Assembly: GCA_900554415.1 (NCBI GenBank)
Contig: USGU01000007.1
Coordinates: 21,826 to 85,825, forward strand
Source: an uncultured Lachnospiraceae bacterium
GTDB lineage: Bacteria > Bacillota > Clostridia > Lachnospirales > Lachnospiraceae
Direction: 5' to 3'
Length of the DNA: 64,000 bases
Numbering within the stretch: position 1 is the first letter of the stretch; each line of letters starts with the position of its first letter. The position numbers were made by a program, and so were the translations under genes. The notes beneath the pieces are model-generated. The model had not been told where the DNA came from. It searched no databases and saw nothing but the letters and a program-made list of their open reading frames with translations. Shown one piece after another: positions 16,691-27,814 of this stretch.

Positions 16691-19600
16691 GTGAAATACA
16701 GAAGAATATTAGCCGGACTTCTGGCTGTAAATATTGCTGTCAGCGGTATATGGACAGGTGGCATTACAGTGAGTGCTGGAAAAGAGAATATAACTTCAAG
16801 TACTTCGGCAGATGCAGACAATGAAACAGTATCTGATGAGACGGAAAAAGCAGATCAAAGTACTGTAGATGAAACAGAGAAAATAGAAAATACAACGCAA
16901 GATACGAACGCTGATACAGAAGAATCAGAACATGTAGTAGAAAATTCTGATGATGAAGCAGATACTACGGTAAACGAAGAACAAATACAGACCATGTCCA
17001 CATCTTTTTCAATTGATGACCTGAAGTTTTATCAAAATGGTGTTGCAACAATTGCTTCACCGGAACAGATGATATTGTTGTCATATTGTGACCCGGCAGC
17101 TACACGGAATATTCAAATTGAGCTGACTGCCACTGGTGGCTTTGACCTTTCCACAACAATTAAGCAAGGCACAAATCTGTCCCAGTATCTGAAAAACGGT
17201 GGAACGGCGGATCAGGATTACACTTATCAGGGATTAGGCAGTGCAGATGCCACATTTCAGGGGAAAATTACAGGACAGACACCGTCTATAAAAGCGAATA
17301 CAACCATATTCAAAGGACTTTCTTCAAGTGCGACTGTAGACAAGGTGCGTTCCATTGAATGGAGTGGAGATGGTACAGCACCAATGCTTGCTGATACTTA
17401 TGTACTTGAAGATGATGCGGAACATGGTATTCCATTCAAGTTTACCAAGGGAAATGGAAGCCTGATTGAAACGGTGAAATCTACAGGAAACGGAACTTTG
17501 GTAATAAAAGACGAAGTAACGTATGAAACTGCGGTTACCGTGAGAAGTTCTGCTACTGCAAATGCAGGTCTTATTTGTAATACATTAGAAAGCGGAACAA
17601 TTAAGCTTGCTGGCTATGTATTGCCGGAGCAGATAACCATTAATAGCGAAAGCGGTGCTGCGGGTGGCTTTATTGGAAGTATGCAAGGTGGAACACTGGA
17701 AATAGATTCTGTAAGTAAAACAGAAATTTCTAATCTGAAAGTGACAAGTACATCGGGCAGTGCGGGAAGTATTGTCGGTGTAATGATTGAAAATGCTGTA
17801 ATTACATTGCATCAGGATATTACGGTAAAAGAGCCAACGGTAAACGGTAAATATGCAGGTGGATTTGCAGGAGAAGCAACGAATCCGACCTTTTCGGGTG
17901 AAAATAAAATTACGGTGAAAAGTCCGAGTGCATCTTCAGGAACAAATACAGGTTCTGCAGTGGGAGGACTTGTAGGACATTATATTGCAAAAGGAGACAG
18001 CAATTCCACACAATCTCTGCCATCTGAAATTGAACTGGAAACACCGAAAGTTACAACGAATGGCGGCTTTACAACAGATGGCGGAAATGCAGGAGGATAT
18101 TTCGGAATTCTAGAACTTCAGGGTCAGCTTACCTATGAAATTTCAGGAGATGACAATTATAAAAATATCACATCGGAATATGTTGCCGGAAATGGCGCAG
18201 GGTATGGAGCAATTGCCGGAAAGATAACAAGTGAAGATAAGAAAGCAGCGGTAGTTGTCAAAAATGTAAAGGTTACATCTACAAACAATAAACAGACCTA
18301 TTATCATGGCGGTCTGTTCGGTGAACTTGGAGCGAAGGTATATCTTCAGGTCAGCAATGTTAAGGCAACTATATCGGATGCGTATGCCCAGACTTCGGCT
18401 AGTGGATTTGGCGGAGTTGTTGGATATCTCGGAAATGATAGTGTGCTGAGTATTACAGATAAGGTGGAAGTGACTGTTTCGACAGGAACGATTACCGGTG
18501 GCGGTGGACTTGTCGGTTATGCGGATTCTGGAAGCATTCTGGAACTTTCCGGTGAAACAGATTTGTCCGGGGTAAATTATAGTGCGTCACAATATGTTGG
18601 ACAGCTTGTAGGTGCACAGAATTGCGCATTGGTTTTTGCGCATGGTGATGGAAATGGAAATGGCTGGAAGTATATCCGAAGCAAATTTGCTTCAGGAAGT
18701 GCTTATGTGAATGATATTGGAAACTATGGGGAAGTTATCCGGCTGAAAGCAAATAAATCAAGTGAAAAAGGATTAGACAGCGAACTATTTTCGATAGAGT
18801 CAGACAGCCATGAAATCCAATATGGAAAAACACCTACTTTAAGTACTGCACCAATTACGATTGATTCAGCAGAGGCATTTGCACTTCTTTCCGTCGCGTG
18901 GAATTCACACGGTGTGTTTTCACCGGATACAAATTTGACCAGTGCCAACTGGGGAGATTTGAAAAGCAGAAACATTACATTCAGCAGTGATGTTAATCTG
19001 GAAGGAACTGGAATTATCGGAATTTCCCGTGATTCAGATGAGGATATATATAGTGGAAAAATATCAGGAAATACGCATAAAGTAACCTTAGCAATTGGGG
19101 AGACGTTTGGATATAAAGGAGATGAGAAGGCATCTGAGGGTACGGATGGTTGCGGAAAGATATATGCAACCGATAATAATCATAAGTATATAGGAATGTT
19201 CAGCAGTTCGATTGGCTCCATAGATGATTTCGAAATATCTGGCAAGATTCAGGTTAGCAGTGCAAACGGAAGCATCAGTGTAGGAAGTATTGCTGCAGGG
19301 AAAAAAGCATGGGCAACTACTTGCCTTAGTAAAGTAGTGGTTAGTACGGCAATTGATTTGGATGCAAAAGGTGCCGGCAATACCAGTTGCGTAGGTGGTT
19401 TCTATGGTGAGGCTGGTTCAGATTATATAGAATTAACGAATTTGACAGAAGCCAAGGCTTCTATTAAAATTAAAAACTGTAATGCACAGAATAGTGATGT
19501 AAAAACCTATGCAGGCGGTATTATTGGATATGTACCGGGTGCGTTTAAATTAAAATGCAATGGGATGGAAGTTGGAGGTTCCATAGAGACAGATGCCTCT

Positions 19601-22600
19601 AATTATGCATATGTGGGTGGTGTAATTGGATTTGTTGCTCCTAGCGGCGCTGGGGCAGAACCAAGTATATGGGTAGAGATCAGGAATCTTGTTTTTGATG
19701 GAATTAAAATCAGTGCTCCTGATGCTACAGTAGCATGTGGTGGCTTATTGGGAAGTGTCTGGTCCCGAACCGGAGTTTATTTTATGGGTGTGGACGACAG
19801 TAATGATGGAACAAATACGAAAATGACAGTGAAAAATGCGTCCATCGAAGCACCGAATGCGAGCGTTGGAGGACTTGCATATAAAGCAAGTGGTATCTGG
19901 GAGATCCGTACAAATGGAATTGATATTCAAAAAATGTATATTAATTCTGGCAAGGATTTAGGATTATTGGTCTGCCATGGAGAAAAAAGCAATGTTGCCA
20001 GAGGATGGGCGGTAGAAGATGGTGCGCTTTATCTGAGAACTACGGTGGATTGGACAACAGCCTATAAAGTAGCAGAAAATCTGGATATTACAAGCGGCTC
20101 AGTCTTTGATGAATTAGTAGCACATACAGCAGTGTCAAAAGATACAATCGTGAACAATGATGAAAATGGAATTGTATCACTGGCGACTACAGAGCGTATC
20201 GGAGTATCTGAAGCTGCGGACAGTTGCACTACATATCAAAATCGTACAACCTATGGACGGGAACATAATGAAAATGGCTGTAGCAGATACTACTACGATT
20301 TGGACTTGTATGTAAAAACAGCGGCAAATGCCAGTGCTACAGGAGCAAATGGGAAGATTGACACGCCAGAGGAATTACTATTGTGGAGTTGCAGACGTTA
20401 CGCATGTACTAATATTAAGAAGTATTTCAGCGGGTATGATGTTGGAAGTAACAGATACGTCTCACAAGATATAGAGGATGAAATTACAACAATCAGTTCA
20501 GCATTGGACATGAAAAAATATAGTTATTATCCTATTCAATTAAGCACTGGTATTACGATTGATAAGGCAACGATTACTTTCTATAATGAGCAGATAGAAC
20601 ATGCGGAGATATCTGTAAATAATAAGTCAACAAAAAGAACAACAAGTGGAACCCAGAGCGTTCAGTCACAGCATTATATGATGCATTGTGGATTGTTCCT
20701 GAATCATTCAGCAGGAACAGTGTCTACAGATATTGTATTAAATGATGTTACATTTGCAGGTAGCATAGGAAAAACAGATGATTCTGTTTCAGGCGTATTG
20801 TTTTCCGGAATGGTTCAGGGAACGGAGGCAGATGGGAAACAGTATCTGGTAAAAATGAATTTTAAAGATGTGAAGCTGGCGGGTCTGAAGATTACAGATT
20901 ATTCAGATAAAGAATATGCTCCGTTATTGATTAATCAGATAGGAAGTTATACAAAAACGGAAGTAAAAGGACTGAAGACTACAACTGGATATACTCTCGG
21001 AACTGCAGTTGCTTCCAGCCTTATTGGAAATGCCGGATCAACAGACGGACATCAGATTAATATGTCTTTTTCCAATATTATACTTCCTGATAAAAAGGCA
21101 GGTGGAACACAAGGCATTTTCACACATGCGACATTACTGGAAAGTTATCAGTATGCGGACAATGATACATCAGTAGCTACATACAACTTCTATAAAAGTG
21201 GTGACTGGCCATCAGAGGGAACCTATAACCATCAGGTAACATACGGACGGGAAATATCAGAAACGCAGGAATATACGAATTTACAAAAATGGTATTACGA
21301 TAAAGCAAGTTACGGAAAAGAAACAGGGGAAGTTGTTGATGGAAATAACGATAAAGATTTCTCGTCATGGCTTCCATACGTGTGTGCTCCTTATAATGAA
21401 GCTGAACATAAACATGAAATTAAAGTAAATCAACGAGTATTTGATATTGTGACAGGATGTGGTACTTATGGGGATCCTTATGTGATTACCAATGCCGGGG
21501 AACTGGAAATCATATCAGAGTATATGACGACTAATATGCCACGTACTGACTGGAAAATCACGGTTACTCGGAATCAGAATACCTATTGTACTGAAGGTAA
21601 TAAACAGGATATTACATTCCGATATGATGGAGATAAATGGGTAGAGGTTGAGAATAAAGGAACGAACCTGGAGGAAGACTGGGTAGATGTTGTAGGTGGA
21701 GAAACCAGAAGCATTGAATTTATGCAGCGTTATATCGCAAATGCATATTATGATTTACAGGGACAGGAAACAACAGCTGAGGAGACTCAGAGCCAGGTGC
21801 TGTCAGGTGAACTTGCTGATGTGAATTTTGAGAATAGTGTCGTCCAGGAAATCCTTGCAAATTCAAATAAAGCGGCGATTACATTAGCAACGACACAAGC
21901 GCAATTAACACTGGTAGATTTTAAAGGACTTGGCACTGCGGAAAACCCTTTCCGAGGGGTACTTACAAGCACAAGCGGGGGCAGCAATACAATTATTACC
22001 CTGAAAGGTGCAAATACAGGCAACGGTCTGATTGCATATAGCTATGGAAGTGTTATACGCAATCTCACCATTAAATATCAGGGAGATAAGAAAACGCTAA
22101 CTTACAAGAAAGCATCTTCCTCATTATATCCTGGAAATTGTTTCGGTGGGGTAATTGGATGTATTCTTGGTGGTGATAATATTATTGATGGTGTTCGGGT
22201 TATTTTGGCTGATGGATGGCTTCAGCTTGATGGTGATAATAAACATCTTCTTCAGGTTGGCGGATATGTCGGTTCGGTGTGCGGTGGCGGAGTAAGATTC
22301 CGAAATATGAGTAATGCCACCGGATTGACTGATGATATGATTACCGGAGGAAGTGCGGACGGAGGCGAAGCAGCATACAGCAGTCTGTATGTGAATCCAT
22401 ATGTAGGACGAGTGCTGGATGGATATGCATTTGCGGTTACAGCAGGAGATACACTGAATAATACAGATAAGAATTATCAGATTCAGAATTTGAGTACATT
22501 AGGAATCGATGAAGCTAATCGTATACCTGCAACCAGAAATCAAACAACGCAAACAACAAGCATAACGATAGAGGATGCGAGAGCGTTATTGTTGCTATCA

Positions 22601-25600
22601 GCAATTGTAAATAGTGGTGCTGCGTCCTCCGGAAGCAGTGATGCGTATCGAAGTATCACAGAAACTATCGATGGATATACATTTGGCAATGGTGGATATG
22701 GAAAAGTCCGTAATGCGACATATGAGAATATCGGTGGTTCGGAGCCAACTGAAGATTTTACAACATCAGTTCGTGATGATACAGCAACACCGGGTGATAC
22801 AGCAACACCGGGAAAGGAAAATACACCGTATTTGATTACTCAATATGGAAGTTCCGACCTCTTTAATCTGGCTGTATTAGATAGAACAACAGGTGGGGCA
22901 GTTCTGGAATTTTCCGGTGAAAATATGGATATGTCGGTATATGGAAGTTCTTATCAGGGAATATCTGCCAGATATGCGTCTAATGCTGTTGCAAGTAGTA
23001 AAAATAAAAATAGTAATAATGGAATGAAAGCGGCAGGAGTAGTTCCAATGATTCAGCGTATTAATGGAAATGGAACAGTCATTACACTTGCAACATTGGT
23101 GAAAGAGTATGCGGATGATGATTTTCATGCGGCATCCGCAGGAGGAGTATTTAATCTTTTAAGTCCGGCAAGTGCTTCGTGCAGTATATCGAATCTGAAA
23201 CTGCAAGGAAAAAGTGCGTATAGTGGTGTTGAGTTACGGTATTATACTTCAGACGGAACACCAACAGAAAGTGCAGATACTGGTTGGGCATATAAATCTA
23301 ATATTGGTGTGGGTAGTTTCGCAGGAAGTTCATCAGGCGCACTTTCAGAATATAATAGTTATAAATGGTATAATGCAGGCATTAGTTTTGAACATGTTAC
23401 ATTTAAAAATATGAAAGTCAAAAGTCCGGCATCCGCAGGCGGTTTGATTGGAAATTTGGGAAGACGTGCACCATTAGGGCGAGGAACAAATGCTACAGTG
23501 GCTGATGATATAGCAATTTTGATTCAGCCAAATCCGGGAGAACAGACAACATATGTCAGCTGTTCATTTACAAATTGCCGTTACAGCAATTTGACTGTAC
23601 AAGGCAAGGAAGTAGCAGGTGGTTTTTGCGGATATATTGACGGAAAAATTCCTCTACTTAAAAGCAGTCTGGCGGTAACAGAAGATGATTTTTATGTCGG
23701 AAAGGATTCTTCTATAACGGCAAGTGCAGACGATTCATTAGCAGGTGGTTTGTTTGGATATGTAAGAAGAAATGTTGCTGTTAATGCAGCAACAGGTGTG
23801 AAAACGGCAAAATGGCAAAGTGTAGATGTAACTGCAGGAAGATATGCAGGTGGTCTTATTGGACAAATTTACACAGACCATACGGGATGCTTATATCAGA
23901 TTAGTAATGTTCAATTTTCCGGAACGGAATCGAAAAAGAATGTGGTGCAGGGGACTGCATCTGGAGATATATATGCTGGTGGTATAGTAGGAAAGGTTAC
24001 ATCATATTCAGGTAACAATATTATCAGTCAATGCGAAGTGGAAAACGTAGAAATTAATACGGAAGCATTGGTTTCTGTCAACAGGCAAAACATAAGAGCA
24101 GGTGGAATTGTAGGACAAGTAGATATGGGATTGGTTAAAATCAATGAATGTTCCATAAATAAGTCTCATATTTATGGCTCCTTAAGTGGTGGAGTGGCAG
24201 GCTCGGTAAATAATGCTGTTGTATTTACAAAATGTACAATATCAGGTGGAGAAAATAATACAACCACAATTATAAAAGGACGTAAATCAGCAGCCGGAAT
24301 TGCCGGAGAGATAGTAAATAATATAAGAATTGCTATCCATGACAGCTCGGTGACTAATGCTTCTATTACATGCATTGATGACTGGGGAGCAGGCGGATTG
24401 ATTGGAGACGTGGATTGGAATGCAGTTCCGAATTTGTATTTCTTTGACAGTAAAGTTGACAATTGTTCGATTAAAGGACCAAGAGTAGGCGGCCTTGCCG
24501 GTAATGTCAGAGGCTCTTTGAATGGATCGAACATTCTGTTAAAAGATACTAATATTGAGGCAAGTAGTACGAATAATACAGGATTATTGATAGGATTAAC
24601 TGGAAATAGAAATTTAAAACCTATGACTATTGCGGGTATCAGCATTCAGAACACGACTGCCAAGGAAAATGGCAATCCTATAACCAAATTATACGGTACA
24701 ATTAATAATAATGAGGCAGCAGTAAAAGCACAAAGTTATTTCTCTTTCGCAGATTATAATGGAACTGCATCTGAAGCAACCTCTGATTTATGGGATGCAA
24801 CAAGCACATCGCCTTATGTTGTTACCAGTCCGGTGAGTGATTTAAGTGTATGGAAGGATACGAACGCAACATCTGGTGCGAAGTCGCTCTATGGCGATGG
24901 TGCTTCGTGGGAAGCTGCGGATGATGGATATACGGTCACCGCAGAGCAGATATTTAATGAGGCAACAAATAGCAGGGGCACAACAGATGACAGTGACACG
25001 ACAAACGATAATGATACAACAACGGGACGTTATATATATCAGGAAACGGGAGTAGATGACTTTAGTTTCAGCACGAATATTTCTACATATGGTGCGAATC
25101 AGGAGCAGGATAAAATTGATTCTGCTGATAATTTCCCAGTGTTAGTGTTGACCGACAATGTTTCAGAGACAGTCACAAATTATCTGGATATTTTGACAAA
25201 TGGCGGATTCACAAGGGCAAATCAGATACAGGATGGTACGGTACATGTAGATGCAAGTGTTTCTACCTATGCGTATACAGATGGAAAAGGATTTGTACGT
25301 ACAGATGAAACATCGGTAAATCCGGCATTGGAAGTGAAATATGATGCCAACAATCGGATTTCTGGGTTTTCTACAACTACAGAATACGATAACACGCAGT
25401 CGCGGTTTACCTTATTGACTGTTACATTTACAGAAAAAGACGAAAGCAACGTAGAACATAAGTATAATATTCAGATTCCTGTTATTGTGCGGCGTATGCT
25501 GGAGATTAATTTTACGGCAACGTTAAGTTCCGGTACAAACTTCAGAGCGACAAATTATGATGAAATCAATGATAATGCACATTTGTTAGAGAGTACCGGT

Positions 25601-27598
25601 AATCCGTTTACTGCTTATCTGACTTATACATATAACAGTGATGAGAATGGTGAATACTCAGAGTATGGATGGAACAGTTATATCAATGCCGGTGGTAATG
25701 TGGCAGAAAGTCTTGGAAGGACAATTGATTTCCAGGGTTCCGTATTACCGGAGGGAGCACAATTGACGTTGATTGACAGGCAGAATGAAAGCAAAGCGTA
25801 TTATTATACCATTGATAAGAGTACACCAAGTAAGGGTGGTACGCAGGTTGCACTTACTGATTTTAAAGATTCATCAGATCAGCCGTATCAGTCGCAGAGC
25901 ATTGGTGAGCTCATGGGTGTAAGTGCGACACCGGATACTACCGGCAATTTCATTCAGGTAGATGCAGATGGAAAACCGATTGGCGCGGAACCGGAGGATG
26001 GAAAGACTTACAATGCTCCAACCGTTCGTATAAAAAATGATGGTGAATATGAGTATTATCGCTTAACGCAGGGAAATGAAACAGGCACCCACACATTGTC
26101 GGTTGAGGAATCCACACTGAAAGATACAGGAAATCAGAGTACAGTCAGTGAGAATTACTATCTGGTAATTACGGTGGCAAGTATTAAGGAAGGCGAGACT
26201 TTGAATGGTTACATTCAGACGGATGTGTCCAGTGACATTCCTCATCAGGTACATTATCGTACACGAAAAGGAAAGATTGAGGATTCGCATAATAATACAG
26301 CCAGCACGTATCAGATATCTCAGGGATATAAGCAGGAGCTTACAGAAAATGTGTCGGGCGCAGTGAAAAAATTAAGTACAGATGATTCTGTAATGACGGT
26401 AGATGTAGTTGACAAGATTACCATACCTTCCGGACAGGCTTTCCAGGATCAGGATGAATTATATCAGAAATTCAGTGGCAGTCTGATAAAGACGATTACA
26501 GAAGCAACCGGTGAAACTTCGTCAGCAGAACTGTTTCCGGATGGCACATCAGGTACTGCCCAGTTCTATGTATATGTAATGGACGGTGAGAACAAACAGT
26601 GCTATACATATACAGATGGAGTGTGGACAGCAGTAACAGATGGTACTGAGAAAAAGGCATTAGAGTATCCTTGGACAGCAGGAAATGGATTGATGGATTT
26701 ACCTTTATCTACAGATGGAACGATTGAAAATGCAGTCAGCCTGAAGACAATTCGCCAGAATGTTTTAGGTGCGGGCGGAAGCGAATTTTACGTTGAGGTG
26801 AAAATGCAGGCAAAATTGCCGGTAAACGGACTGAACGTAGTTCCTGAATCTAAGATTGATGATACGAGTGAGCCAACGGATTATATAAAGTTGTCCTATA
26901 CATCGCAATTGTCAACAGCCAAGAGGAGTCTGTCTTACAGTACAGCTCGTGCATTATTGGCAGATACACATGTGAAGTATTATCGTGATGAACCGATTGG
27001 GGCAAAGCTAACTTATGAAGCAGACGAGGTCAGCCAGTTAGGAATCAATTTACTGGATTTGCAGTATCTGGATGCGGCAGGTGAAAATGCAATCATTGAT
27101 ACTACGGCGCTATATGATATGTCAGCAATTAAAGACTTGTCGAGTGTCTTAAGTAAATCGAAAGGAATCCGTTTCAGTATTCAGTTACAAAACAAAAATA
27201 CAGAAAATAACGATACGAATACAACGGAAACGTATGACAAGGTACTTAAGCTGGCACCATATCTGAAGGTGGAAGTGAAATCGGAAGGTTCGAGTGAAGT
27301 GGAATTGACAAACGGTGAAACAACTTATTCTTGGTTGGTACCAAAGGCAGCTTATTGGAATTCAGATAAAAATGAGCTGAAAACAGATGGTATTTTGAAT
27401 GGAGACATTTTAACCCAGGCTATAAGGTTGAAAGTTGATATTAAAAATGTAGAAAAGCTTACGCATTTGTATTCGAATTATAAAGTGGTTCTTGTGGCAG
27501 AGATTATCAATGAATCCGGAGGAGCAGTGGCAAATACAAATGACAGTGATAATATCATTTATACTTTAACCAAAATTAATCCGGCATTTGTGAAGTAG
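16691..27598 (+). CDS. Giant secreted GLUG/beta-helix-like surface protein (~3,635 aa)
   Basis: The longest gene of the window. It is 3,635 residues from GTG 16691 (AAGGG at 16677 upstream; GTG 16682 is an alternative). A classical signal peptide (KYRRILAGLLAVNIAVSGIWTGGITVSAG) is followed by an acidic Thr/Glu/Asp-rich stretch (~25-105). Residues ~150-2,900 carry many GLUG-like units, such as GGLVGYADSG, GGVVGYLGN, GGIIGYVPG, GGLFGYVRR, GGIVGQVDM and GGLAGNVRG, spaced 30-70 residues apart as in right-handed beta-helix adhesins. A short DTATPG direct repeat lies near 2,035. The last ~750 residues are non-repetitive. No LPXTG or other sorting motif is visible, so retention probably depends on the neighbouring SipW-type proteins. 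It is likely an adhesin or fibre backbone. Confidence 0.82.
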   Translation: MKYRRILAGLLAVNIAVSGIWTGGITVSAGKENITSSTSADADNETVSDETEKADQSTVDETEKIENTTQDTNADTEESEHVVENSDDEADTTVNEEQIQTMSTSFSIDDLKFYQNGVATIASPEQMILLSYCDPAATRNIQIELTATGGFDLSTTIKQGTNLSQYLKNGGTADQDYTYQGLGSADATFQGKITGQTPSIKANTTIFKGLSSSATVDKVRSIEWSGDGTAPMLADTYVLEDDAEHGIPFKFTKGNGSLIETVKSTGNGTLVIKDEVTYETAVTVRSSATANAGLICNTLESGTIKLAGYVLPEQITINSESGAAGGFIGSMQGGTLEIDSVSKTEISNLKVTSTSGSAGSIVGVMIENAVITLHQDITVKEPTVNGKYAGGFAGEATNPTFSGENKITVKSPSASSGTNTGSAVGGLVGHYIAKGDSNSTQSLPSEIELETPKVTTNGGFTTDGGNAGGYFGILELQGQLTYEISGDDNYKNITSEYVAGNGAGYGAIAGKITSEDKKAAVVVKNVKVTSTNNKQTYYHGGLFGELGAKVYLQVSNVKATISDAYAQTSASGFGGVVGYLGNDSVLSITDKVEVTVSTGTITGGGGLVGYADSGSILELSGETDLSGVNYSASQYVGQLVGAQNCALVFAHGDGNGNGWKYIRSKFASGSAYVNDIGNYGEVIRLKANKSSEKGLDSELFSIESDSHEIQYGKTPTLSTAPITIDSAEAFALLSVAWNSHGVFSPDTNLTSANWGDLKSRNITFSSDVNLEGTGIIGISRDSDEDIYSGKISGNTHKVTLAIGETFGYKGDEKASEGTDGCGKIYATDNNHKYIGMFSSSIGSIDDFEISGKIQVSSANGSISVGSIAAGKKAWATTCLSKVVVSTAIDLDAKGAGNTSCVGGFYGEAGSDYIELTNLTEAKASIKIKNCNAQNSDVKTYAGGIIGYVPGAFKLKCNGMEVGGSIETDASNYAYVGGVIGFVAPSGAGAEPSIWVEIRNLVFDGIKISAPDATVACGGLLGSVWSRTGVYFMGVDDSNDGTNTKMTVKNASIEAPNASVGGLAYKASGIWEIRTNGIDIQKMYINSGKDLGLLVCHGEKSNVARGWAVEDGALYLRTTVDWTTAYKVAENLDITSGSVFDELVAHTAVSKDTIVNNDENGIVSLATTERIGVSEAADSCTTYQNRTTYGREHNENGCSRYYYDLDLYVKTAANASATGANGKIDTPEELLLWSCRRYACTNIKKYFSGYDVGSNRYVSQDIEDEITTISSALDMKKYSYYPIQLSTGITIDKATITFYNEQIEHAEISVNNKSTKRTTSGTQSVQSQHYMMHCGLFLNHSAGTVSTDIVLNDVTFAGSIGKTDDSVSGVLFSGMVQGTEADGKQYLVKMNFKDVKLAGLKITDYSDKEYAPLLINQIGSYTKTEVKGLKTTTGYTLGTAVASSLIGNAGSTDGHQINMSFSNIILPDKKAGGTQGIFTHATLLESYQYADNDTSVATYNFYKSGDWPSEGTYNHQVTYGREISETQEYTNLQKWYYDKASYGKETGEVVDGNNDKDFSSWLPYVCAPYNEAEHKHEIKVNQRVFDIVTGCGTYGDPYVITNAGELEIISEYMTTNMPRTDWKITVTRNQNTYCTEGNKQDITFRYDGDKWVEVENKGTNLEEDWVDVVGGETRSIEFMQRYIANAYYDLQGQETTAEETQSQVLSGELADVNFENSVVQEILANSNKAAITLATTQAQLTLVDFKGLGTAENPFRGVLTSTSGGSNTIITLKGANTGNGLIAYSYGSVIRNLTIKYQGDKKTLTYKKASSSLYPGNCFGGVIGCILGGDNIIDGVRVILADGWLQLDGDNKHLLQVGGYVGSVCGGGVRFRNMSNATGLTDDMITGGSADGGEAAYSSLYVNPYVGRVLDGYAFAVTAGDTLNNTDKNYQIQNLSTLGIDEANRIPATRNQTTQTTSITIEDARALLLLSAIVNSGAASSGSSDAYRSITETIDGYTFGNGGYGKVRNATYENIGGSEPTEDFTTSVRDDTATPGDTATPGKENTPYLITQYGSSDLFNLAVLDRTTGGAVLEFSGENMDMSVYGSSYQGISARYASNAVASSKNKNSNNGMKAAGVVPMIQRINGNGTVITLATLVKEYADDDFHAASAGGVFNLLSPASASCSISNLKLQGKSAYSGVELRYYTSDGTPTESADTGWAYKSNIGVGSFAGSSSGALSEYNSYKWYNAGISFEHVTFKNMKVKSPASAGGLIGNLGRRAPLGRGTNATVADDIAILIQPNPGEQTTYVSCSFTNCRYSNLTVQGKEVAGGFCGYIDGKIPLLKSSLAVTEDDFYVGKDSSITASADDSLAGGLFGYVRRNVAVNAATGVKTAKWQSVDVTAGRYAGGLIGQIYTDHTGCLYQISNVQFSGTESKKNVVQGTASGDIYAGGIVGKVTSYSGNNIISQCEVENVEINTEALVSVNRQNIRAGGIVGQVDMGLVKINECSINKSHIYGSLSGGVAGSVNNAVVFTKCTISGGENNTTTIIKGRKSAAGIAGEIVNNIRIAIHDSSVTNASITCIDDWGAGGLIGDVDWNAVPNLYFFDSKVDNCSIKGPRVGGLAGNVRGSLNGSNILLKDTNIEASSTNNTGLLIGLTGNRNLKPMTIAGISIQNTTAKENGNPITKLYGTINNNEAAVKAQSYFSFADYNGTASEATSDLWDATSTSPYVVTSPVSDLSVWKDTNATSGAKSLYGDGASWEAADDGYTVTAEQIFNEATNSRGTTDDSDTTNDNDTTTGRYIYQETGVDDFSFSTNISTYGANQEQDKIDSADNFPVLVLTDNVSETVTNYLDILTNGGFTRANQIQDGTVHVDASVSTYAYTDGKGFVRTDETSVNPALEVKYDANNRISGFSTTTEYDNTQSRFTLLTVTFTEKDESNVEHKYNIQIPVIVRRMLEINFTATLSSGTNFRATNYDEINDNAHLLESTGNPFTAYLTYTYNSDENGEYSEYGWNSYINAGGNVAESLGRTIDFQGSVLPEGAQLTLIDRQNESKAYYYTIDKSTPSKGGTQVALTDFKDSSDQPYQSQSIGELMGVSATPDTTGNFIQVDADGKPIGAEPEDGKTYNAPTVRIKNDGEYEYYRLTQGNETGTHTLSVEESTLKDTGNQSTVSENYYLVITVASIKEGETLNGYIQTDVSSDIPHQVHYRTRKGKIEDSHNNTASTYQISQGYKQELTENVSGAVKKLSTDDSVMTVDVVDKITIPSGQAFQDQDELYQKFSGSLIKTITEATGETSSAELFPDGTSGTAQFYVYVMDGENKQCYTYTDGVWTAVTDGTEKKALEYPWTAGNGLMDLPLSTDGTIENAVSLKTIRQNVLGAGGSEFYVEVKMQAKLPVNGLNVVPESKIDDTSEPTDYIKLSYTSQLSTAKRSLSYSTARALLADTHVKYYRDEPIGAKLTYEADEVSQLGINLLDLQYLDAAGENAIIDTTALYDMSAIKDLSSVLSKSKGIRFSIQLQNKNTENNDTNTTETYDKVLKLAPYLKVEVKSEGSSEVELTNGETTYSWLVPKAAYWNSDKNELKTDGILNGDILTQAIRLKVDIKNVEKLTHLYSNYKVVLVAEIINESGGAVANTNDSDNIIYTLTKINPAFVK

Positions 27599-27639
27599 TT
27601 CCTCAGAACAGCATCATTACATCTTACAATTTAATCGAA

Positions 27640-27685
27640 AAAGGAAGGATTTTACGAAATTATTGCGGAACCCTTCCTTTTTTTT
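27640..27685 (+). terminator. Rho-independent terminator of fibre operon 1
   Basis: AAAGGAAGG (27640-27648) pairs with CCTTCCTTT (27672-27680), followed by a run of T. Confidence 0.8.
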
Positions 27686-27695
27686 ATTTAGAAAG

Positions 27696-27743
27696 TTGAA
27701 AAGCATTTTTTGCTGTGATACTATATTAAATGGATTTTTATGC
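27696..27743 (+). promoter_or_regulatory. Shared promoter plus initially transcribed element, copy 2 (fibre operon 2)
   Basis: TTGAAA (27696-27701), CTGTGATA (27713-27720) and TGGATTTTTATGC (27731-27743), with spacings identical to copy 1 at 13733-13780; the bases between blocks differ. The -10 would be TACTAT (27719-27724). Preservation of only the blocks implies function. Confidence 0.7.
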
Positions 27744-27814
27744 AAAAATAATCAATAAAATTTATTTTATGATAATGATAGAAAATGGAGGGGAGGAAGC
27801 CGCAGGCATTACAT

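Noticed and set aside
22614..22835. Open frames on either strand inside the giant gene
   Set aside because: They are shadows of the long, clearly coding frame and have no RBS or recognisable product.
27540..27598. LPXTG-type sorting signal at the end of the giant protein
   Set aside because: The C-terminus (TLTKINPAFVK) has no sorting motif, hydrophobic span or basic tail.
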